Positions 17,393 through 25,460 of a stretch of 64,000 nt of DNA are shown one piece after another. The stretch is taken from the NCBI RefSeq assembly GCF_014196115.1, contig NZ_JACIDB010000011.1:1-64000 (forward strand). Direction: 5' to 3'. The notes under the pieces are model-generated. The model saw only the letters and a program-made list of their open reading frames with translations. It made no database searches and was not told the DNA's origin. Source of the DNA: Sphingomonas aquatilis (GTDB lineage Bacteria > Pseudomonadota > Alphaproteobacteria > Sphingomonadales > Sphingomonadaceae). Position 1 is the stretch's first letter; every line of letters begins with the position of its first letter. Position numbers and translations under genes: made by a program.

Positions 17393-18112
17393 ATGGGGCG
17401 GTCGCGTCCGGGTAGGCGCAAGCGCACCGCCCTCACGGTCCTGGCCGTGTTCGGTATCGTCCTCTTCAGCGCGCTCGGCATCTGGCAGGTCGAGCGCCGA
17501 AGCTGGAAGCTGGCGCTGATCGAAGCGGTGGACGCGCGCGTGCAGGCATCGCCCGTGTCTGCGCCGCCTCCGGCCGTTTGGCCATCGATCGAACGTGAGC
17601 GCCACGCCTATCTGCACGTCGTCGCGCGCGGTCGCTTCCTCCACGACCGCGAGACGCTGGTGCGGGCGGTGACGGACCTGGGCACGGGCTTCTGGGTGCT
17701 CACGCCGCTAGGCACCGACACCGGCTTCGTCGTGCTCGTCAACCGGGGCTATGTCCCCCCGGAGCGTGCGGTGCAGGCCACCCGGGCTCGCAACCTCCCG
17801 GCGCACGCGACCGTCACGGGTCTGCTCAGGACGTCGGAGCCTGGTGGTGCCTTTCTCCGCCGCAATGATCCCGTGGCAGATCGCTGGTTCTCCCGCGATG
17901 TCCAGGCGATCGCGGCTGCGCGCCAGCTCGTTCGCGTGGCGCCATACTTTATCGATGCCGACGCCGATGCCCGGCCGAAGCACGCTTGGCCGCGCGCCGG
18001 GCTTACCGTCATCCGCTTCCAGAACAATCACCTCGTCTATGCGCTGACCTGGTTCGGGCTTGCCGGCCTGTGCCTCGTCGCCTTGGTGATCGTACGACGG
18101 ACCCGCGCCTGA
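17393..18112 (+). CDS. SURF1-family oxidase assembly protein
   Basis: 239 residues from an ATG at 17393, 13 bases after cyoD. Two membrane helices flank a periplasmic domain: [24 protein letters not shown] at the N-terminus (GxWQxxR signature) and a C-terminal helix after [13 protein letters not shown] (NHL-x-YAxTW signature). GYVPPE in the middle is also conserved. SURF1 proteins assist haem a/o3-copper oxidase assembly, and genes directly after cyoD are common in alphaproteobacteria. Confidence 0.93.
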   Translation: MGRSRPGRRKRTALTVLAVFGIVLFSALGIWQVERRSWKLALIEAVDARVQASPVSAPPPAVWPSIERERHAYLHVVARGRFLHDRETLVRAVTDLGTGFWVLTPLGTDTGFVVLVNRGYVPPERAVQATRARNLPAHATVTGLLRTSEPGGAFLRRNDPVADRWFSRDVQAIAAARQLVRVAPYFIDADADARPKHAWPRAGLTVIRFQNNHLVYALTWFGLAGLCLVALVIVRRTRA

Positions 18113-18219
18113 GATCGGCGACCAAGGGGCGGGTCAGCCGGTTCGCCGCCTCCGTAACATCCCCAATGCCGCGCCATCTCTGTTTGGGCGAGATACTTCG
18201 CGCACAACGGAGATCGACG

Positions 18220-19290
18220 ATGGACAAGACGATGAGGGCCGCGGTCGTGCGCGGATTCGGCGAGCCGCTGGTGATTGAGGAAGTGGCCGTCCCCCGCCCC
18301 GGCCCCGGGCAGATTCTGGTGCAGGTCGCGGCCTGCGGAGTCTGTCACACCGATCTCCACGCTGCCGATGGCGATTGGCCGGTCAAGCCGGCGCCGCCGT
18401 TCATCCCGGGTCACGAGGGTGTCGGAACCGTCGTCGGCACCGGGTCCGGCGTCATCCACGTCAAGGAGGGCGATCGCGTCGGCGTGCCCTGGCTGTACTC
18501 CGCATGCGGCCACTGCCCGCATTGCCTGGGCGGCTGGGAAACGCTGTGCGAGAGCCAGCAGAACACCGGCTACTCGGTCAACGGCAGCTTCGCCGACTAC
18601 GTGGTCGCCGATGCCGGCTATGTCGGGCACCTCCCCGATCGGGTGAGCTTCGCCGAGATTGCGCCGGTGCTATGCGCCGGCGTCACGGTCTACAAGGGAC
18701 TGAAGGTCACCGACACCAAGCCGGGGGACTGGATGGTCGTGTCCGGCATCGGCGGCCTGGGCCATATGGCGGTCCAATATGCGGTCGCGATGGGCCTGCA
18801 CGTGATCGCGGTCGATGTGGACGATGCCAAGCTGCGGCTGGCCGAACGGCTCGGGGCCGCGCTGACCGTGAACGCGGCTACCAGCGACCCGGTCGCCTTC
18901 GTCAAGCGGGCGATCGGCGGCGCGCATGGCGTGCTCGTAACCGCGGTCTCTACCACCGCCTTCGCACAGGGGCTTGGGATGGTGCGTCGGGGCGGGACCA
19001 TGTCGCTGACCGGCCTGCCACCGGGCGACTTCCCGCTGTCGATCTTCGACACGGTGCTGAACGGCATCACCGTGCGCGGCTCCATCGTGGGAACCCGCCT
19101 CGACCTGCAGGAAGCGCTCGACTTCGCTGCACTCGGCAAGGTCCGCGCGACGGTCGAAACAGCGCCGTTGGAGCGCATCAACGACGTTTTCGATCGCATG
19201 CGGACAGGGTCGATCGAAGGACGCGTGGTGCTGGACATCAATGCCCAGGCGGCACCGCTGCAAGAGACCGACCTGGCGACCGCCGCCTGA
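18220..19290 (+). CDS. Zinc-dependent alcohol dehydrogenase (AdhP-like)
   Basis: 356 residues of the medium-chain dehydrogenase family. Catalytic zinc ligands are in [15 protein letters not shown] and GHEGVG. The structural zinc Cys set is in [16 protein letters not shown]. The Rossmann motif is [13 protein letters not shown]. It oxidises primary alcohols or reduces aldehydes with NAD+. The start at 18220 ([10 protein letters not shown]) follows CGGAG; the longer frame overlaps the SURF1 gene. A C-terminal extension of ~15 residues after the usual end is present. It is followed by a Usp gene 16 bases on. Confidence 0.93.
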   Translation: MDKTMRAAVVRGFGEPLVIEEVAVPRPGPGQILVQVAACGVCHTDLHAADGDWPVKPAPPFIPGHEGVGTVVGTGSGVIHVKEGDRVGVPWLYSACGHCPHCLGGWETLCESQQNTGYSVNGSFADYVVADAGYVGHLPDRVSFAEIAPVLCAGVTVYKGLKVTDTKPGDWMVVSGIGGLGHMAVQYAVAMGLHVIAVDVDDAKLRLAERLGAALTVNAATSDPVAFVKRAIGGAHGVLVTAVSTTAFAQGLGMVRRGGTMSLTGLPPGDFPLSIFDTVLNGITVRGSIVGTRLDLQEALDFAALGKVRATVETAPLERINDVFDRMRTGSIEGRVVLDINAQAAPLQETDLATAA

Positions 19291-19306
19291 CCTGGGGAGA
19301 AAGCCG

Positions 19307-20134
19307 ATGATCAAGGACATCTTGGCCATCGTCGATGACGGCGATCACGCACAAACCTTCCTGAAGACGGTTGCCGAGCTCGCGGCGGCTCGTGAAGCGA
19401 CGCTGGAGGTCGCCGCGCTCACGCCCGCTCCGACAGCCTCGCCAGGGACCGCGCCGTTCGGAACGCTATACGTTCCTGAGTGGGTGTTGATGGGCGACGA
19501 TCAGGCCAATGTCGAACGGGTGCGCGCTCATCTCGCCGCCGCCGGGTCATCGGCCGAGATCTTCGGCCTGCATGACGACATCGGCTGGCTTGCCGGCAAT
19601 CTCAAACGAAGGCGGCAGGTGGCCGACCTGATCGCGATCGGCGCGCGCGAGACCTGGGCGAACCCGTGGCTGCGCAGACGCGTCGCAGAGACGCTCATCC
19701 GGGCCAGCGGAACCCCGCTGCTGATCCTGCCTGAAGAGCAGACGCTCAAACCTGTCCGTCGCGCAGTGCTCGGGTGGAAGGCCGGACCTGAGGCAACCCG
19801 TGCCATGCACACGCTGGTGCAGTTGGCTGACCCGGGCGCGCTGATCGATGTCGTGACGGTCGGCACGTCCCTGCACGCTTGCGAGGGCGAGCAGGAGGCG
19901 CACGCCGAAGTCAAACGACACCTGCTCCGGCACGGTTTCGACGCTCAGGGGCACTGGGTCGTCAACGACGACAAGAGCGAGGCGGAGACGCTGACTCTCT
20001 ATGCGCAAGAAATCGGTGCCGATCTGATCGCGATCGGCGGGTTCGCTCATTCCCGCATCCGCGAGATCCTGCTCGGTGGGGTCACCGGCGACCTGCTCGA
20101 GCGCACCGAGACGCCGCTCGTGGTTGTTGGTTAG
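19307..20134 (+). CDS. Universal stress protein, tandem domain
   Basis: 275 residues with two Usp folds, the first from MIKDILAIVDDGDHAQ and the second from about residue 145 (RRAVLGWKAGPEATRAMH). The C-terminus has GGFAHSRIREILLGGVTGDLL, the nucleotide-binding signature. The start follows GGGGAGAAA by 5 bases, 16 bases after adh, so an adh-usp operon is likely. It resembles the Usp at 6342 in layout but the sequences are clearly different. Confidence 0.87.
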   Translation: MIKDILAIVDDGDHAQTFLKTVAELAAAREATLEVAALTPAPTASPGTAPFGTLYVPEWVLMGDDQANVERVRAHLAAAGSSAEIFGLHDDIGWLAGNLKRRRQVADLIAIGARETWANPWLRRRVAETLIRASGTPLLILPEEQTLKPVRRAVLGWKAGPEATRAMHTLVQLADPGALIDVVTVGTSLHACEGEQEAHAEVKRHLLRHGFDAQGHWVVNDDKSEAETLTLYAQEIGADLIAIGGFAHSRIREILLGGVTGDLLERTETPLVVVG

Positions 20135-20199
20135 AGACACTTCCTCGCGTCGACAATGAGGCACAAACTGGCGCGACGACGTCTTCGCCCGAGGCGCGA

Positions 20200-20213
20200 T
20201 TAACATTCGTTAA
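20200..20213. promoter_or_regulatory. TTAAC-N4-GTTAA palindrome before GGDEF gene
   Basis: TTAACATTCGTTAA lies 23 bases before the ATG of the diguanylate cyclase gene. It is an AT-rich palindrome in a GC-rich region. It resembles a CtrA full site but has six, not seven, bases between TTAA elements, so the binding factor is unknown. Confidence 0.35.
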
Positions 20214-20236
20214 GCACTTTATCCTAACACTCTCGC

Positions 20237-22024
20237 ATGCCGAACGTGACCCTCTTGCAAATACTGAGGAAGGAGCTTGCGCAAGCGTCACTTCTCGCCA
20301 TCGCCTATTTCATCGCAGCCTATGTAGCTGTCACCTACACGCGCGTGGGAGGCGGCGTTGCCCTTCTATGGTTCGCCACGCCGTTGCTGGCGGTCGATCT
20401 CCGTTATCGTCCGGAGCGCTCCTGGACGCTGAGGCTGGTGGGCTGTGCAATCGCAAGCGCCCTCGCGACCACCATCCACGGACTTGGCTTGCAGGTGGCC
20501 CTTCCATTCGCCCTGCTCGGCGTTGCGGAAGGGGCTGCGATCGCCTGGCTCATGCGGCGGGTCGAGCCGACGCCTCGTCACCTCACGTCCCTGCGCGAAC
20601 TCGGCCTTTTGCTCCTGGTCGCTGGGCTCGCGGTCCCGGCCGCGACCGCGCTACCGGCAGGTCTTCTTGCGCATGGGGCCGCAGACCTTCCTGTTTGGCG
20701 CAACGCGTTCAACTGGTTCGTCGCCCATTCGCTGGGCACACTGACGGTCATGCCGATCGTCAAGCTGGTAATCGGCGGGGACGTCACGGCGTGGAGCAAG
20801 GCAGTGCGCCGGAGAGAGCTTTATGAGCTCGCGGCCCTAACCACGCTGCACGTCACGGTTGCGGTGCTCGTCTTCGCTCAGACGCAGCTGCCGCTCCTGT
20901 TCGTGCCGCTGCTTCCGTTGATGCTGATGGTCTTCCGGTTCGGCCGATTAGGCGCCGCCTTGGCGCTACTATTGCTGACGATCATCGGCTCGGTATGCAC
21001 TGCTCGCGGGCTGGGACCTGTTGCGATGCCGGAGCTGAGTGCGGGCGGCAGAATCCAGCTTATCGAACTCTACCTTGCCGTCGCGACGCTGATGGCGCTT
21101 CCCGCGGCGACGGAGCTGAAGCGGCGGAAGATCCTTTTTTCGGAGGTGCAGGAGCAAGCCGCCCTTCACAAAATCATTACCGACCGCAGTGGCGACATCA
21201 TCATGGCGGTCACTGCAGACGGCCGGATCAGCTTCGTATCTCCATCGCTGATGAAGATCGCCGGCTTTGCGCCCGAAGCAGTAGTCGGCAAACTTGCGCG
21301 TGAGATCGTCTCTCCTGAGGACGTGGAGCAGATCGTCGACGCGCACCGGCGCGCTATGCTTTCGCCGGACCAGACCATCATTTTCGAGTTCCGGGCGATG
21401 AAGGCGTCGGGAGAGATGGCATGGTTCGAAAGCCATGCCTGCGCCATTTCGGACGAGCATGGCCAGGCGAGCGGAACCGTGAACGTGGTGCGGGAGGTCT
21501 CGCGCCGCAAGGCGGTCGAGCTCGACCTCGCCCGCGCCGCTGCGACAGACGCGCTAACCGGTCTTCCAAATCGCCGTGGCCTAGAGATCGCTAGGGAGCG
21601 GCTCGCGCAGGCAGGCAAACCTGGGCAGCAGTTCCTCGCCCTCTTCGACATAGATCGCTTCAAGGCGGTGAACGACACGTTCGGTCACGCCTCGGGCGAT
21701 GATGTACTTCGAACCTTCGCCTCTGTGCTCACAGCGAATACCCGCGGCACGGATGCAGTCGCACGCCTTGGTGGGGAAGAGTTCGCTGTGCTCTACTTAG
21801 ATGTGAGGCTGGCCGAGGCACGCGCCGCGTGCGAACGTATTAGACTGCAGTTCGCCGCCGAGCGGCTCGCCCTGCCGGATGGCAGGCAGGTGGCCGCGAC
21901 CGTAAGTGTCGGTCTCGCTCCGATCCCGGACGACGGTGATTTGGAAGGCGCGCTCATTGCAGCGGATCAGGCACTGTACCGTTCCAAGAATGCCGGAAGG
22001 AACATGCTTTCGTTAGCGGCTTGA
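20237..22024 (+). CDS. MASE1-PAS-GGDEF diguanylate cyclase
   Basis: 595 residues. The N-terminal ~290 form a MASE1 membrane sensor with about eight helices (IAYFIAAYVAVTYTRVGGGV, NWFVAHSLGTLTVMPIVKL). A PAS domain (about 305-420, TDRSGDIIMAVTADGRISFV) and a GGDEF domain (about 430-590) follow. The active-site loop is RLGGEEFAVLY, so c-di-GMP synthesis is expected. An RxxD inhibitory site is not obvious upstream of GGEEF. It links the respiratory block to biofilm/motility control. Transcription is solitary, and the following gene is convergent. Confidence 0.93.
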   Translation: MPNVTLLQILRKELAQASLLAIAYFIAAYVAVTYTRVGGGVALLWFATPLLAVDLRYRPERSWTLRLVGCAIASALATTIHGLGLQVALPFALLGVAEGAAIAWLMRRVEPTPRHLTSLRELGLLLLVAGLAVPAATALPAGLLAHGAADLPVWRNAFNWFVAHSLGTLTVMPIVKLVIGGDVTAWSKAVRRRELYELAALTTLHVTVAVLVFAQTQLPLLFVPLLPLMLMVFRFGRLGAALALLLLTIIGSVCTARGLGPVAMPELSAGGRIQLIELYLAVATLMALPAATELKRRKILFSEVQEQAALHKIITDRSGDIIMAVTADGRISFVSPSLMKIAGFAPEAVVGKLAREIVSPEDVEQIVDAHRRAMLSPDQTIIFEFRAMKASGEMAWFESHACAISDEHGQASGTVNVVREVSRRKAVELDLARAAATDALTGLPNRRGLEIARERLAQAGKPGQQFLALFDIDRFKAVNDTFGHASGDDVLRTFASVLTANTRGTDAVARLGGEEFAVLYLDVRLAEARAACERIRLQFAAERLALPDGRQVAATVSVGLAPIPDDGDLEGALIAADQALYRSKNAGRNMLSLAA

Positions 22025-22048
22025 ATCGCGTGGCATCCAACGCCGACC

Positions 22049-22756
22049 TCACCCAGATTCAAAGCGCACCGATAAATCACCTCCGCCAGTTTCCGCAGAC
22101 CGAGGCTCGGCATGAGCTTTTCCTGAGCCCGTCCGTGCCCGATGCAGCGCCGTAACGCGCTTCACCTGCGCTATGCTGCATCCCGCCAGCTCGGCCGTGC
22201 GCGCGATGCTCATCCCTGTCTCCCGCAGCCCAACAATGCGCCTGTGCAAGGCGATATCCGGCTTACGGCCGTTGTACCGCCCTGCTCGCTTGGCGAGCTC
22301 GATGCCCTCTCGCTGGCGCTCGCGCCGGGTCTCATAGTCGTCTCGTGCGGTCTGAAGCGCGACGCGCAGCAGCATGTCCTGCACCGCTTCGAGCACGATG
22401 CGCGCGACACCGGCGCTGTCAGCGACAAGCTCGGACAGATCGACGATGCCTGGCACGGCTAGCCGCGCGCCCTTCGCCCGGATCGTCGCCACCAGCAGTT
22501 CGGCTTCGGGTAATGGCAGACGGCTGATCCGGTCGATCTTCTCCGCAACCACCACCTCGCCCGGCTGCAGGTCAGCAACCATGCGTAAGAGCTCTGGCCG
22601 ATCAGGCCGCGCGCCCGACGCCTTCTCGCGGTAAACCGCCGCGACGTAATAGCCTGCTGCGCGCGCACCGGTGACAATTGCTTCCTGCCGGGTCAGGTCC
22701 TGCTCGTCGGTGCTTACGCGCAGGTACACGCGCGCAGCGCGGATCGGGTTCGTCAT
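22049..22756 (-). CDS. Serine recombinase (resolvase/invertase)
   Basis: 235 residues from an ATG at 22756. The catalytic domain starts AARVYLRVSTDEQDLTRQE, with the nucleophile Ser in RVSTDEQ, and continues with EKASGARPDRPELLRMV and EKIDRISR (conserved Arg region). A C-terminal HTH (GRKPDIALHRRIVGLRETG... IARTAELAGCSIAQVKRV) binds DNA. Size matches Pin/Tn3-resolvase-like enzymes. It ends 25 bases from the GGDEF gene, so it may mark the left junction of the mobile block carrying the toxin-antitoxin and Hachiman genes. Confidence 0.9.
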   Translation of the reverse strand: MTNPIRAARVYLRVSTDEQDLTRQEAIVTGARAAGYYVAAVYREKASGARPDRPELLRMVADLQPGEVVVAEKIDRISRLPLPEAELLVATIRAKGARLAVPGIVDLSELVADSAGVARIVLEAVQDMLLRVALQTARDDYETRRERQREGIELAKRAGRYNGRKPDIALHRRIVGLRETGMSIARTAELAGCSIAQVKRVTALHRARTGSGKAHAEPRSAETGGGDLSVRFESG

Positions 22757-22988
22757 GCTGGCTCCGTTCGGTACACCCATGTGAGCCACCACTGCGGCAA
22801 CCGGCTCGGAATAGCAAACGCCGATCCTGTCGAGCCTAGCTCAGCAAGCCAGGTCTAAGTAGCTAATGGCGCTGATATGAACGACGACTGATCACCAAAC
22901 GCGCTGAAGTGCGCTGCTTCGCGCTATCCGTCAGCGCCAATATCCGGTATGATCCGAGAGTTGGGTCAGCCAAGCGAGTTCAGTGCAG

Positions 22989-23237
22989 ATGGAAGCACAG
23001 AGGGTCAAGATCGTGGACGGTGGTAAACTCGTGATCCCGGCGGCCATGCGCCGTGAGCTCGGGATCACCACGGGTGATACCGTTCTCGTCGATGTCGACG
23101 ATGGCGAGCTACGGGTACGTTCCGTGCCTAAGGCGCTCGAAAGGGCTCGCGCGATCCTTCGCAAATATGTGCCCGAAGGCGTCGGTTTGGCTGACGAGCT
23201 GATCGCAGAGCGCCGGCGCGAGGCGGAGCGTGAGTAG
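22989..23237 (+). CDS. AbrB/VapB-type antitoxin (pair 1)
   Basis: 82 residues from an ATG at 22989; a GTG two codons earlier is possible. The swapped-hairpin AbrB/SpoVT domain VKIVDGGKLVIPAAMRRELG at the N-terminus binds operator DNA. The charged C-terminal tail (LADELIAERRREAERE) should neutralise the toxin. The gene overlaps the PIN-domain gene by 8 bases. It is the first of two such pairs in tandem. Confidence 0.88.
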   Translation: MEAQRVKIVDGGKLVIPAAMRRELGITTGDTVLVDVDDGELRVRSVPKALERARAILRKYVPEGVGLADELIAERRREAERE

Positions 23238-23628
23238 CAAGGTCGTACTCGACGCCTCCGCCCTGCTCTGCCTTCTGAACGACGAACCTGGGGCGGATCG
23301 GGTAGTCGACGTCCTGACCCGCAGCATTATCGGAACGACCAACCTCGCCGAGGTCGTCTCCAAGCTTCGGGACCGAGGATTGCCGCTCGACGAGGTACGT
23401 GAGGCTCTTGGCGGGCTGCACCTCGATGTACGGCCGCTCTCTCCTGCCCAGGCGCTCATCATAGGCGACCTGCGACCGTCGACGAAGGCGCTTGGACTTT
23501 CGCTTGGTGACCGAGCGTGTCTTGCCTTGGCGATTGACCTACAAGCGGAGATGTTCACGACGGACGGGCCGCTGGCGAGCGCTGAGGTCGGCGTCACCAT
23601 CACCAACGTACGGCCGCTGGCCGATTAG
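23230..23628 (+). CDS. PIN-domain (VapC-like) toxin (pair 1)
   Basis: 132 residues from a GTG at 23230 overlapping the antitoxin. PIN residues are visible: Asp in VVLDASALLCLL, Glu in NLAEVVSKL, Asp in LSLGDRACLALA and Asp in MFTTDGPL. VapC toxins are Mg2+-dependent RNases, usually cutting tRNA or rRNA. All four acidic positions are kept, so activity is expected. Confidence 0.88.
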   Translation: MSSKVVLDASALLCLLNDEPGADRVVDVLTRSIIGTTNLAEVVSKLRDRGLPLDEVREALGGLHLDVRPLSPAQALIIGDLRPSTKALGLSLGDRACLALAIDLQAEMFTTDGPLASAEVGVTITNVRPLAD

Positions 23629-23819
23629 CCGCACATTCGTGCTTTTGGGTACGGTACGCTCAGGCAGGCGAGTTGTGGCGGAACAGAGCGGCTGCCGTCC
23701 ACTGTTTCGGGCGCAGATCCACTCTTTTCAGCTGCTGCTGTAGGTAGGATGGCGTCCACCATTTTAGGGAAACCTACAGATGGCGGCTTGCGTTTACCCC
23801 CTCGCCTCTTCGCTATCAT

Positions 23820-23847
23820 GGTGGCATATATAACTCCTAATGCCACC
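23820..23847. promoter_or_regulatory. Inverted repeat operator before antitoxin 2
   Basis: Perfect 8-base arms GGTGGCAT and ATGCCACC separated by 12 AT-rich bases lie 18 bases before the ATG of the second antitoxin. Position and symmetry fit an autoregulatory operator overlapping the promoter of the second pair, and perhaps of the downstream Hachiman genes. Confidence 0.6.
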
Positions 23848-23865
23848 ACACGCGGGCTTTGCCAT

Positions 23866-24108
23866 ATGACGCTACAAGTTAACATCACACCAAATGGTCG
23901 TATGAGCCTGCCGGTGGGCATTCGAAAGCGCCTAGGGCTTGAGGATGGCGGTGCGGTCCTTGTCGAAGAAACGCCGGACGGAGTTATCCTGCGCACCGTG
24001 GAGCAGGCGGTGGCAAAGGCGCAAGCAATCGCCAAGCGCTACGCACAACAGCCCGGCGCGTCGGTCGATGACTTTCTTGCCGTACGGCGCGAGGACAGCG
24101 GCGAATGA
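23866..24108 (+). CDS. AbrB/VapB-type antitoxin (pair 2)
   Basis: 80 residues from an ATG at 23866, preferred over an upstream frame that runs through the operator. AbrB domain VNITPNGRMSLPVGIRKRLG is followed by a helical acidic/basic tail ending FLAVRREDSGE. It overlaps the next PIN gene by four bases (ATGA). It differs strongly from antitoxin 1, so the two pairs are not a recent duplication. Confidence 0.88.
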   Translation: MTLQVNITPNGRMSLPVGIRKRLGLEDGGAVLVEETPDGVILRTVEQAVAKAQAIAKRYAQQPGASVDDFLAVRREDSGE

Positions 24109-24494
24109 CCCATGTCGTTCTCGATGTCTCGGCGATCCTCGCACTGTTGAAAGGCGAGCGCGGTGCCAGCAAGGTCGGCAGCGTGATTGCGGATGCCTCA
24201 GTGTGCGCGATCAATCAGGCGGAGGTCATCAGCCACTTTGTTCATCTAGGCGCGCCGCTTGACGACGTGCGGGCGATGCTGGCGGCCCTGCCCTATACCG
24301 TCGTCGCGGCGGATGATGCGCTCGCCTGGGATGCCGGTAACCTGCGCGCTGCCACCTCATCGGCCGGGTTGTCGCTGGGCGATCGCTTCTGCCTCGCTTT
24401 GGCCAAACGCCTCGGCGTCGCGGCGTACACCGCCGACAAAGCGTGGCGCGACATAGCAGGCGACGTGGCCGTGAAGATCGTGACTATCCGGTAG
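24105..24494 (+). CDS. PIN-domain (VapC-like) toxin (pair 2)
   Basis: 129 residues. PIN acidic residues: Asp in VVLDVSAILALL, Glu in INQAEVISHF, Asp in LSLGDRFCLALA and Asp in AYTADKAW. The stop is only 8 bases before the hamA GTG on the same strand, so this toxin-antitoxin pair and hamAB are likely one transcript. Coupling of an addiction pair to a defence system would stabilise the defence cassette. Confidence 0.88.
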   Translation: MTHVVLDVSAILALLKGERGASKVGSVIADASVCAINQAEVISHFVHLGAPLDDVRAMLAALPYTVVAADDALAWDAGNLRAATSSAGLSLGDRFCLALAKRLGVAAYTADKAWRDIAGDVAVKIVTIR

Positions 24495-24502
24495 GTTGTG
24501 AG

Positions 24503-25456
24503 GTGCACACCGAACCGCCCCCATCTGCCGCACTTGAGGCGTGGCTCGATGCCAACGGGACGATCGAAGATCGCTACGGTCACCTCCTGCTCGAACAGAT
24601 CAAGCCAATCGACAAGAGTCTGATCGACGCTCTTCGCCCGTATTTTGAGTCAGCTCATCTCGACGCGCGCGAACATTTTCATAAGCAGGTCGGCATCGAC
24701 CTTCACCCGGACGCTGGGGCGGCGGGAGCCCATGCCTGCTATCCAGACTGCCTGCCGGCCGTCGCCCGGCGTGGCCTATTTGGCGAAGTAGTCGCCGGCT
24801 TGGTAACCCAGGCCTATGCAGAGGAACTCGTCGGCGAGCATCAGTGGTCGGTCCCGATCTTCCTTTTCCGCTTCCATGCCGATGTGGAGAGCTATCTGTG
24901 GGACCTTCGCTACGATCCATCCCGCAAGCGCCAGGTATTCGGTCGCTTCGGTTCCGACTTCGTCGGGGTACGGCTCGACGCGGCCGGGAACGTGGTCCGG
25001 GTCATCGTCGGGGAAGCAAAGTGGCGCGCCTCCCTTACCAACTCGGCCGTCGCCGCCCTCCTCCATGGCGAGAAGAACCTGAAAGATCCGACTACGGGCA
25101 AGAATGTCCACAACGGTCGTGGCATTTGGTTTGAGGTGAATCGGGATAGCGTCGTTCCGAAGGGCTTGCGTCAGCTGCAGCGCCTGCTGGAGCTGCGGGA
25201 TCCCGTGAATCATGCGACCGCCATTGCGTCCATGGACGCCGCGATCACCGCGACCGTACCCACGCTTGCTCGGACGAACCTCGTTGTGATCGCCGGCAAC
25301 GCCGCAGCGACCCGCAAGAAACTGAATGTGCTGATCCCGTGGAAGAAGCCGCCGGCAGACTACACCGCCCCGCATGACTTGCAGGTTGTCGAGTTGATCC
25401 TTGAAGGCGGTGAGGCGCTGATCGACGGGCTGTATACCTCTATGTGGAAGCCCTGA
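24503..25456 (+). CDS. hamA: HamA, DUF1837 nuclease of Hachiman-type defence
   Basis: 317 residues from a GTG at 24503; no in-frame ATG is well placed. The DUF1837 core has FRFHADVESYLWDLRYDP, GSDFVGVRL and VIVGEAKWR. Asp152, Glu171 and Lys173 form a PD-(D/E)xK nuclease pattern. In Hachiman, HamA is held inactive by the helicase HamB and degrades DNA indiscriminately when phage is sensed, giving abortive protection. The stop is four bases before hamB. Assignment rests on motif and partner; it may be a diverged DUF1837-helicase subtype. Confidence 0.8.
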   Translation: MHTEPPPSAALEAWLDANGTIEDRYGHLLLEQIKPIDKSLIDALRPYFESAHLDAREHFHKQVGIDLHPDAGAAGAHACYPDCLPAVARRGLFGEVVAGLVTQAYAEELVGEHQWSVPIFLFRFHADVESYLWDLRYDPSRKRQVFGRFGSDFVGVRLDAAGNVVRVIVGEAKWRASLTNSAVAALLHGEKNLKDPTTGKNVHNGRGIWFEVNRDSVVPKGLRQLQRLLELRDPVNHATAIASMDAAITATVPTLARTNLVVIAGNAAATRKKLNVLIPWKKPPADYTAPHDLQVVELILEGGEALIDGLYTSMWKP

Positions 25457-25460
25457 CGCC

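Noticed and set aside
20200..20213. CtrA binding site
   Set aside because: TTAA elements are six bases apart instead of seven; kept only as an unassigned palindrome.
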